From Thermoplasmata archaeon (lineage in GTDB: Archaea; Thermoplasmatota; Thermoplasmata; UBA10834): a stretch of 19,786 nt of DNA. The DNA lies in assembly GCA_013331315.1 (NCBI GenBank), contig DUGQ01000007.1, positions 1 to 19,786 of the forward strand, written 5' to 3'. Position 1 is the stretch's first letter. The number at the start of each line of letters is the position of its first letter. Under the pieces are notes generated by a model. The model did not search any database, had not been told where the DNA came from, and saw nothing but the letters and a program-made list of their open reading frames with translations. The translations under genes and the position numbers were made by a program. Positions 14,396-19,786 of this stretch are shown piece after piece.

Positions 14396-15432
14396 AGGAA
14401 ATGCTCGAGGAGATGATCAGGATACCCGGGGTGTCGGGATATGAGGAGGACATCCGGGAGCACATACACGCCAAGCTGAAGCGGATGAGACTGTCGGCCG
14501 AGGAGGACAACATAGGCAACCTCGTGGTCACCGTCGGCTCGAAGGGGCCACATATCGTGTTCATAGCCCATATGGACGAGCTGGGCCTGATCGTGACCAG
14601 GATGGAGGACGACGGATCTCTCAGAATCCGCAAGGTCGGAGGGATCGACGACCGCACACTCGTCGGAAGGGTCGTCGAGATCAAGACCCAGAAGGGGTTG
14701 GTCACGGGCGTACTCGGCTTGAAGCCTCCCCATCTCATGACGGAGAGCGACGACCGAAAGAAGGTCGTGAGCTGGGAAGACGTGAGGGTGGATGTCGGGA
14801 CGAGGACGAGGAAGGAGACGGAAAAGCTCGGTGTCCGCGTGCTCGACCCGATGGTCTTCAAGAAGGACGTGTCGTACCTGGGAGGCGACGTGATCTGCGC
14901 GAGAGGCATCGATGATCGTGCCGGCTGCGCGGTCCTCCTCGAGGCGATCGAGGCCGTTAAGGGCCGCGACATACCAGCGAGGGTCAGCTTCGTGTTCAGC
15001 GTGCAGGAGGAGATCGGCCTCAGGGGGGCCAAGGTGATAGGGTTCTCCCTCAGACCCGACTACGTCTTCGCGATAGACACGATGACGACCACGGACGGGC
15101 CGATGCAGGGGAGCACCTACGAGAAGATCCTCATAGGAGGCGGGCCCGCGATGAGGATGTTCGACCACTCGGCGATAGCGTCGCCCAAGCTCAGGGATCT
15201 CGTGGAGGAGGTCGCCCGCAAGGCCAAGATCAAGATACAGTACGGCTCCGGAGGGGGCGGCACGGACGGCGCCGCCATCCAGGAGTTCAACGCGTTGATG
15301 ATGCCGCTCGGGATACCGATGAAGTACACGCACTCGCCCACCGAGTGCGCCAGCATCAGCGACATGCGCAACCTGTCGAAGCTGCTCGTGAAGATCGCGG
15401 AGCACATCGCGAAGACGGACAAGAAAGGGTGA
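14392..15432 (+). CDS. M42 family metalloaminopeptidase
   Basis: Dinuclear metal aminopeptidase of the M42 (FrvX/TET) family, which forms large tetrahedral complexes that trim peptides downstream of the proteasome. At 346 aa all ligands are recognisable: AHMDE (H60, D62), RGIDDRAG (bridging D174), QEEIGLRGA (catalytic E206 and E207), AIDT (D229) and the C-terminal THSPTE (H314). The apical insertion typical of M42 lies between the first two ligands. The start ATG overlaps the gcvT stop by four bases, implying translational coupling. The downstream M20 gene also overlaps its stop. Substrate preference cannot be read from sequence. Confidence 0.94.
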   Translation: MKEMLEEMIRIPGVSGYEEDIREHIHAKLKRMRLSAEEDNIGNLVVTVGSKGPHIVFIAHMDELGLIVTRMEDDGSLRIRKVGGIDDRTLVGRVVEIKTQKGLVTGVLGLKPPHLMTESDDRKKVVSWEDVRVDVGTRTRKETEKLGVRVLDPMVFKKDVSYLGGDVICARGIDDRAGCAVLLEAIEAVKGRDIPARVSFVFSVQEEIGLRGAKVIGFSLRPDYVFAIDTMTTTDGPMQGSTYEKILIGGGPAMRMFDHSAIASPKLRDLVEEVARKAKIKIQYGSGGGGTDGAAIQEFNALMMPLGIPMKYTHSPTECASISDMRNLSKLLVKIAEHIAKTDKKG

Positions 15433-16511
15433 TGTCGTTGCGGGCCAGGGCAGAGGAGCTCCTGAGAGAGCTGGTGCTTCTGAAGAGCGCGGAGGAGGAT
15501 GACACCGCCCCGGTCGTGAAGCGCGTCACCGATATCCTGTCAGGCTTCGGACTGGAGCCGAAGCTCTACGGCTCGAAGGAGAAGCCCGCCATATTCGCTC
15601 GTTCCGGAAAGGGCGGGGTCGTCCTCTCAGGGCACCTGGACACGGTCCCGATAGGCAAGGGATGGACCAAGGAGCAGGGAGAGGTCGCAGACGGCAGGCT
15701 CTATGGAAGAGGCGCCGCGGACATGAAGGCTGGTTGCGCTGCGATCCTGCTGGCCGCGGAGAGGCTGGCCCCCGAGGGCGTGCCGTTCTCGGTTTGCCTC
15801 TCGCTCGACGAGGAGATTTCGATGCACGGCGCGCAGGCGGTCGCGGGGGCCCACGAACTCAGGGACGCGGCGGCGGTCGTAGTGGCCGAGCCGAGCAACT
15901 TCGACATAATCGTCAGGGAGAAGGGGCTGATCCAATTCGCCGTGCGCACGAAGGGGAAGAGCGCGCACGCCAGCATGCCACATCTTGGGGAGAACGCGAT
16001 CGCCAGGATGCTCAAGATGTTGCGCGGGCTCGAGGACCTCCAGAAGATACCGGACGACCCTCTCGAGGAGTTGACACTCTGCATAGACACCATACGCGGT
16101 GGGACGCAGGTCAACGTCATACCCAACGGTTGCCAAGTCGAGGTGGACTCGCGGTTCCCCCCGAGCATGACGGGGGAGGAGGTCGTGGCCATGGTGAGAG
16201 AACGGCTCGGGAAGTCGGAGTACGAGCTAGAGGTGTTACATCTCCTCGAGCCCGTGGAGACGGACCCCAGCATCGAGGCCGTGACACGGCTACACGAGAT
16301 CGTCGGCGGGAGTGCCGAGGTCCTCAGCGTGCCCTACGCCACTGAGATGGTGATGTTCAAGCACGACAACCAACGACTGATGGTCTGCGGCCCCGGCGAG
16401 CCGACACAGGCCCACGTCGTGGACGAGAGTGTGGAGATAGATCAGGTGGCGAGGGCGGTCGACGTCTACGTCGAATACTGCAAACGCATGGTTGAGCCAG
16501 GAAAAGACTGA
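15432..16511 (+). CDS. M20 family peptidase/deacylase (ArgE/DapE-like)
   Basis: Zinc-dependent hydrolase of the M20 family, which includes acetylornithine and succinyl-diaminopimelate deacylases and di- or aminopeptidases. At 359 aa the motifs are GHLD (H68, D70), GRGAADMKAG (D97), LDEEIS (E127, E128), AEPS (E153), the dimer-domain KGKSAHAS (H179) and a late H328 in AHVVDE. The frame is open further upstream, but the ATG at 15432 overlaps the M42 stop as TGATG and follows GGGTGA. Pairing with the M42 gene suggests peptide turnover, while ArgE/DapE-like function in amino-acid synthesis is equally compatible. It converges on asnS with an 8-nt gap. Confidence 0.92.
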   Translation: MSLRARAEELLRELVLLKSAEEDDTAPVVKRVTDILSGFGLEPKLYGSKEKPAIFARSGKGGVVLSGHLDTVPIGKGWTKEQGEVADGRLYGRGAADMKAGCAAILLAAERLAPEGVPFSVCLSLDEEISMHGAQAVAGAHELRDAAAVVVAEPSNFDIIVREKGLIQFAVRTKGKSAHASMPHLGENAIARMLKMLRGLEDLQKIPDDPLEELTLCIDTIRGGTQVNVIPNGCQVEVDSRFPPSMTGEEVVAMVRERLGKSEYELEVLHLLEPVETDPSIEAVTRLHEIVGGSAEVLSVPYATEMVMFKHDNQRLMVCGPGEPTQAHVVDESVEIDQVARAVDVYVEYCKRMVEPGKD

Positions 16512-16519
16512 GGACTGGC

Positions 16520-17809
16520 TCACGGGTATATCCTGGCGACCGTTCTCGGGAACGGAATCGCGTCCCGTATGTGCTCCAGCCTGCACACCCAGGTGGCGAC
16601 GCGGTCCAACCCCAAGCCGAACCCCGAGTGCGGCACCGAGCCGTACTTCCGCAGGTCGAGGTACCATTCGTAGTTCTTCATGTCCTCGCCGATGTCCCTG
16701 AGACGCTCGATGATGAGTGCGTTGTCGGTCTCCCTCTCGCTACCGCCGATTATCTCGCCATATCCCTCCGGCGCCAGCAAATCGCTGTTCTTGTACGTCC
16801 TCGCGTCATCCGGGTTCTCCTTCATGTAGAACGGCTTCAGCTCCTTCGGGTAATTGACGACGAACAACGGCAGAATCCTGTCCTTGGTCAGCTCACGCTC
16901 CTCGGCAGCGCCCAGGTCAGAACCCCAGGACACTTCGAACCCTTTGCCGCGGAGCTCTTCCATCGCCTCGGAGTACGACAGACGCTCGAACGGCGGCTCG
17001 ATCTTGCTCAGCGCCTCAGGCTCCCTCCCGAGCAACTTCAGCTCGGACGGGCATTCCTTCGCGGCGGAGCGTAGCATCGAGCTCACGAGCTCCTCCTGCG
17101 CCTTCATGTTGGCATCGTTGTCGAGCCACGCAGCCTCCATCTCGAGGTGCCAGAACTCGGTCAGGTGCCTCGGGGTCCTGGACTTCTCCGCCCTGAAGGA
17201 CGGGGTGAGGGCCCAAACGCGCTCGCATGAGAATATGAGGGACTCCAGGTAGAACTGGGCGGTCTGTGACAGATAGGCGAACCGGTCGAAGTACTTCAGC
17301 TGGAACAGTTGGGTACTGTCCTCAGGGGCGACCCCTGTTATTATCGGCGGGGTTACTTCCACGTAGTCGTTGGAGTGGAACCACCCCCTGGCGCCTCTCA
17401 AGAGAGAGTCCTTGACTCTCATCACCGCAGTCTGCTCACGAGAGCGGATCCACAGGTGACGCAGATCGAGCAACAACTCCGTGCTCTGATACTCGGTTAT
17501 CGGGAACGGCTCCGACGAACCTATGACCGAGAATTTCGTCGCTCGCACCTCGTATCCTCCGGGCGCGCGCTTGTCCTCGACTAACGTGCCCTCGACCATG
17601 ACGGACGACTCGACCCCGGCGCTCGCAGCGGCCTCGAACTCCTGGTCTGGGAGGACGCCTTTCTTCATCGTGACCTGGATGATCCCGGAAGAGTCGCGTA
17701 CCACGGCGAAAACGATGCCTCCGCTGCTTCGGGTCCTGTATATCCAGCCTCGGACCTTCACCGGCTTGTCGAGTTGCTCGCCCGACAGCACCTGCCTAAT
17801 CGACTGCAT
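16520..17809 (-). CDS. asnS: Asparaginyl-tRNA synthetase
   Basis: Class IIb synthetase that charges tRNA-Asn. At 429 aa: an N-terminal OB fold (VKVRGWIYRTRSSGGIVF, 17-34), class II motif 2 (FRAEKSRTPRHLTEF, 205-219, continuing to the HLEMEAAW helix) and motif 3 (GFGLGLDRV, 396-404). The GEIIGGSERE segment and PKELKPFYMKENPDD favour AsnRS over the related archaeal AspRS. The frame extends another 150 codons upstream, antisense to the acetyltransferase gene. ATG 17809 gives a normal N-terminus and lies just after the start predicted from a TATA box, so it is chosen. No Shine-Dalgarno is present, as expected for a leaderless mRNA. Confidence 0.95.
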   Translation of the reverse strand: MQSIRQVLSGEQLDKPVKVRGWIYRTRSSGGIVFAVVRDSSGIIQVTMKKGVLPDQEFEAAASAGVESSVMVEGTLVEDKRAPGGYEVRATKFSVIGSSEPFPITEYQSTELLLDLRHLWIRSREQTAVMRVKDSLLRGARGWFHSNDYVEVTPPIITGVAPEDSTQLFQLKYFDRFAYLSQTAQFYLESLIFSCERVWALTPSFRAEKSRTPRHLTEFWHLEMEAAWLDNDANMKAQEELVSSMLRSAAKECPSELKLLGREPEALSKIEPPFERLSYSEAMEELRGKGFEVSWGSDLGAAEERELTKDRILPLFVVNYPKELKPFYMKENPDDARTYKNSDLLAPEGYGEIIGGSERETDNALIIERLRDIGEDMKNYEWYLDLRKYGSVPHSGFGLGLDRVATWVCRLEHIRDAIPFPRTVARIYP

Positions 17810-17831
17810 CCGGATGCTGAAGCTCTGGACC

Positions 17832-17840
17832 GAATATAAG
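17832..17840 (-). promoter_or_regulatory. TATA box for asnS (leaderless)
   Basis: Minus-strand CTTATATTC at 17832-17840 has its centre 26-27 bases from the asnS ATG at 17809, predicting a leaderless transcript. Confidence 0.65.
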
Positions 17841-17862
17841 ACCTTCGGAGCGATAGGAACTG

Positions 17863-17870
17863 ACTTATTA
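17863..17870 (+). promoter_or_regulatory. TATA box for the rimI-like gene (leaderless)
   Basis: ACTTATTA at 17863-17870 predicts a start at about 17892, exactly at the GTG chosen for the acetyltransferase. It is back to back with the asnS promoter, about 30 bp centre to centre. Confidence 0.6.
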
Positions 17871-17891
17871 GGGGACCAGAATCCCTTCCCC

Positions 17892-18368
17892 GTGAGGGTG
17901 AGACCGGCCACTCTGAAGGACCTCGACGGCATGATGAGGATAGAGGAGTTGTGCTTCGGAGACGAACGGTTCGACCGAGGGACCGTGAGGGCGTACATCG
18001 GCCGCAGGGACGCTTTCGCCATGATAGCCGTGGAAGGGGGAGTGATAGCGGGCGCGGCCATGGCGGCCGTTTCGAAACGGCTCGACTGCGGCAGAATAGG
18101 GTCCGTCGCGGTCCTTGACAGCTTCAGAGGCAAGGGCCTCGGAAGGAAGCTGCTCGAGGCCTGCGAGAAGGAGTTCCGAAGACGAGGGGTCGGGCGCTTC
18201 ATGCTCGAGGTGGCAGTTGACAACCAGGACGCCGTCAGGCTATACGAGAACAGCGGATACAAGGTAATCGGCGTGGCGGAAGGTTATTACTCGAACGGAA
18301 AGGACGCGTACGTGATGGAGAAGAGCTTCGGCATGACCGGCAGGAGAGTCAAGGTCAGACCTTCCTGA
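17892..18368 (+). CDS. rimI: RimI-like GNAT N-acetyltransferase
   Basis: GNAT-fold acetyltransferase of 158 aa resembling RimI/ArdA-type protein N-terminal acetyltransferases that use acetyl-CoA. The acetyl-CoA loop is RGKGLGRKLL in motif A after the SVAVLDSFRG strand. The C-terminal part NQDAVRLYENSGYKVIGVAEGYY is highly typical of RimI, including the YY-G-DAYVMEK ending. The open frame runs far upstream antisense to asnS, but GTG 17892 gives the family N-terminus (VRVRPATLKDLDGMM) and coincides with the predicted transcription start. The last 14 bases overlap the end of ileS on the other strand. Confidence 0.9.
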   Translation: MRVRPATLKDLDGMMRIEELCFGDERFDRGTVRAYIGRRDAFAMIAVEGGVIAGAAMAAVSKRLDCGRIGSVAVLDSFRGKGLGRKLLEACEKEFRRRGVGRFMLEVAVDNQDAVRLYENSGYKVIGVAEGYYSNGKDAYVMEKSFGMTGRRVKVRPS

Positions 18369-19786
18369 CGGCCACATCGAACGGCATCTTGTTTATCGTC
18401 CACCTCTTCGCGTCATCGACGGAGTCCTTGCCCACCAAAGACCTCGCGTTGGTCTCTCGCACGATGAGCTCCTCGTACGAAGATATCGCACGCGCGATGT
18501 CGGGGTGGGCGTTGTACTCCACCATGATCGGCTCGCCGTACTCGAGGCCCATCTCCTTCCGCATGTGCTGGATCCGCCTGGTCACCTCTCTGGCCAAGCC
18601 CTCCAGCTTCAGCTTGGGACGCATCGAGGTGGAGATGTATACGTGGACCGCCCCGAAGCCCGCGTGCGTATACCCCGGCTTCTCCCGCTCAGTCACGACC
18701 ACGTCGTCCTCGAATATGTCGAACCCTCCGACCCTTATCTTGCCCGCGGACGCGAGATGCCTGGCCGTTTGACTGCCATCGACCATCTCGAGGAGCCTCG
18801 CCACCTCGGACGCGGACTCTTTCAGCCGCGGGCCGAGGGTGCGCATGTTCGGGGAGACGACGTACTCGATCATCGATTCTCTCGATTCGATGCACTCGAT
18901 GCGTTTGACGTTGAGCTCCTCGGCGATCATCCTCTCGTACCGTCTGAGAACCCACACGCCGTCCTCGCCGGCCGCGATGACCGCCTCCTCCAACGGTTGC
19001 CTCATCTTCACGTCGGCCTTCTGCCTCGCAAGTCGGCCGCATTCCACGGCCTCGCGGACCAGGGCCATCTGTGATTCGAGGACGGGGTTCGACGAGCGCC
19101 GGTCAGGGACAGGGTAGCTCTCCAGATGGACGCTCTCCATCGGGCCGTTCAGGCTCTTGTAGAGCCCTTCCGCCAGGAACGGCATCATCGGAGCCATCAC
19201 CTTGGAGGCGGTGATCAGGCACTCGTGCAGGGTGCTGTACGCCGAGAACCTGTCCTGTGGGTCCTGCTCGTGCTGGAACCGTTTCCGGGACCGTCTCAGG
19301 TACCAGTTGCTGAGGTCGTCGACGAACGCCATGAACGCCCTCACGGCCCTGTGGACCTCGAGCGAGTCGAAGGCGTCCCTCGACTCTCCGACGGTGGCGT
19401 TGAGCCTTGATAGGATCCATCTATCGAGGTCGTGTGTCTTCCTTTCAAGGGACTCGCCCCTGTAGCCGACCATGTTCGCGTTCGTGGAGAAGAACTTGTA
19501 GACATTGACCAGGGTCGTGAGGTTCCGTACCATGGACAGCCTGACGCTCTCCATCGAGAACTCGACGCCCTCCCACACCGGCGTGCCGAGCAGGTACAGT
19601 CTGGACGCGTCAGCTCCGACGGACTCGAACATCTCATCGGGATAGATGACGTTTCCAGCCTCAGGACGCATCTTCTGCCCGTTCTCGTCCAGAACGTGGC
19701 CCATCACGAGCACGGACTTGAACGCTGGGAGGTTGAAAAGAAGAGTCGACAGCACGTGCGAGGTGTAGAACCACCCGCGCGTCTGG
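18355..19786 (-). CDS. ileS: Isoleucyl-tRNA synthetase, C-terminal part
   Basis: Class Ia synthetase charging tRNA-Ile; the first half of the gene lies beyond the window. About 476 residues are visible, starting with QTRGWFYTSHVLSTLLF of the catalytic domain and continuing through the anticodon-binding domain (LDRWILSRLNATV, DDLSNWYLRRSRKRF, MAPMMPFLAEGLY, SVHLESYP) and the C-terminal junction (ADVKMRQPL onwards, KLEGLAREVTRRIQHMRKEMGL). These blocks identify IleRS. At the KMSKS position the sequence reads GQKMRPEAGN: the first Lys-Met is kept but the following three residues are R-P-E instead of S-K-S. The rest is well preserved without frameshift. The stop overlaps the acetyltransferase end by 14 bp, tail to tail. 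Confidence 0.92.
   Translation of the reverse strand, partial: QTRGWFYTSHVLSTLLFNLPAFKSVLVMGHVLDENGQKMRPEAGNVIYPDEMFESVGADASRLYLLGTPVWEGVEFSMESVRLSMVRNLTTLVNVYKFFSTNANMVGYRGESLERKTHDLDRWILSRLNATVGESRDAFDSLEVHRAVRAFMAFVDDLSNWYLRRSRKRFQHEQDPQDRFSAYSTLHECLITASKVMAPMMPFLAEGLYKSLNGPMESVHLESYPVPDRRSSNPVLESQMALVREAVECGRLARQKADVKMRQPLEEAVIAAGEDGVWVLRRYERMIAEELNVKRIECIESRESMIEYVVSPNMRTLGPRLKESASEVARLLEMVDGSQTARHLASAGKIRVGGFDIFEDDVVVTEREKPGYTHAGFGAVHVYISTSMRPKLKLEGLAREVTRRIQHMRKEMGLEYGEPIMVEYNAHPDIARAISSYEELIVRETNARSLVGKDSVDDAKRWTINKMPFDVAVRKV

Noticed and set aside
17523..17891. Upstream extension of the rimI-like frame
   Set aside because: It overlaps asnS in antisense and lacks homology to GNAT proteins; GTG 17892 is supported by family N-terminus and promoter position.
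17810..18262. Long N-terminal extension of asnS antisense to the acetyltransferase gene
   Set aside because: It is a GC-rich shadow frame; the start at 17809 gives the family N-terminus and fits the TATA position.

Overview
This window looks like a chromosomal core segment of a GC-rich archaeon. It encodes archaeal-type TBP, Spt5, Sss1-type SecE, ribosomal stalk proteins with the archaeal P-stalk tail, an Orc1/Cdc6 initiator and archaeal-type AsnRS. AT-rich TATA boxes lie about 26 bp upstream of probable transcription starts, and several genes look leaderless. Two FtsZ genes, frequent ATA and AGG codons in an otherwise G/C-ending codon set, and a DUF835 protein point to Thermoplasmatota (Methanomassiliicoccales or a related uncultured lineage). 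That placement is an inference; no rRNA is present to confirm it.

Layout. 1-1307: the 3' part of tbp, then a TatD-like amidohydrolase on the same strand. 1383-2864: an MFS-like transporter converging on acylphosphatase. 3050-7104: two tandem ftsZ paralogs, secE, spt5 (with an extra N-terminal beta-sandwich-like domain) and rpl11. 7136-8548: a CoA-disulfide-reductase-like flavoprotein on the minus strand, which separates rpl11 from rpl1-rpl10-rpl12 (8762-10755). The latter operon has its own TATA box and a leader hairpin resembling an L1 autoregulatory site. 10875-11171: a small helical protein of unknown function, divergent from orc1/cdc6 (11354-12523), with paired repeats in the shared intergenic region. 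12613-13158: a DUF835 protein with its own promoter. 13241-16511: gcvT, an M42 aminopeptidase and an M20 deacylase/peptidase with overlapping stop and start codons. 16520-17809: asnS, divergent from a RimI-like acetyltransferase (17892-18368). 18355-19786: the C-terminal part of ileS, running off the window, with an altered KMSKS loop.

Functionally the segment is mostly information processing and division: transcription (TBP, Spt5), translation (L11, L1, L10, L12, AsnRS, IleRS), protein export (SecE), division (FtsZ x2) and replication initiation (Orc1/Cdc6). Peptide and one-carbon metabolism and one thiol/flavin oxidoreductase are interspersed. I found no tRNA, rRNA, CRISPR array, insertion sequence or prophage. 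No gene-free stretch exceeds 300 bases; the longest are 2865-3049, 8549-8761 and 11172-11353, each holding promoters and leader structures described below. The most unusual items are the Spt5 extension, the non-canonical KMSKS loop of IleRS, the flavoprotein inserted in the ribosomal-protein cluster, and the structured leaders and intergenic repeats at ftsZ, rpl1 and cdc6.
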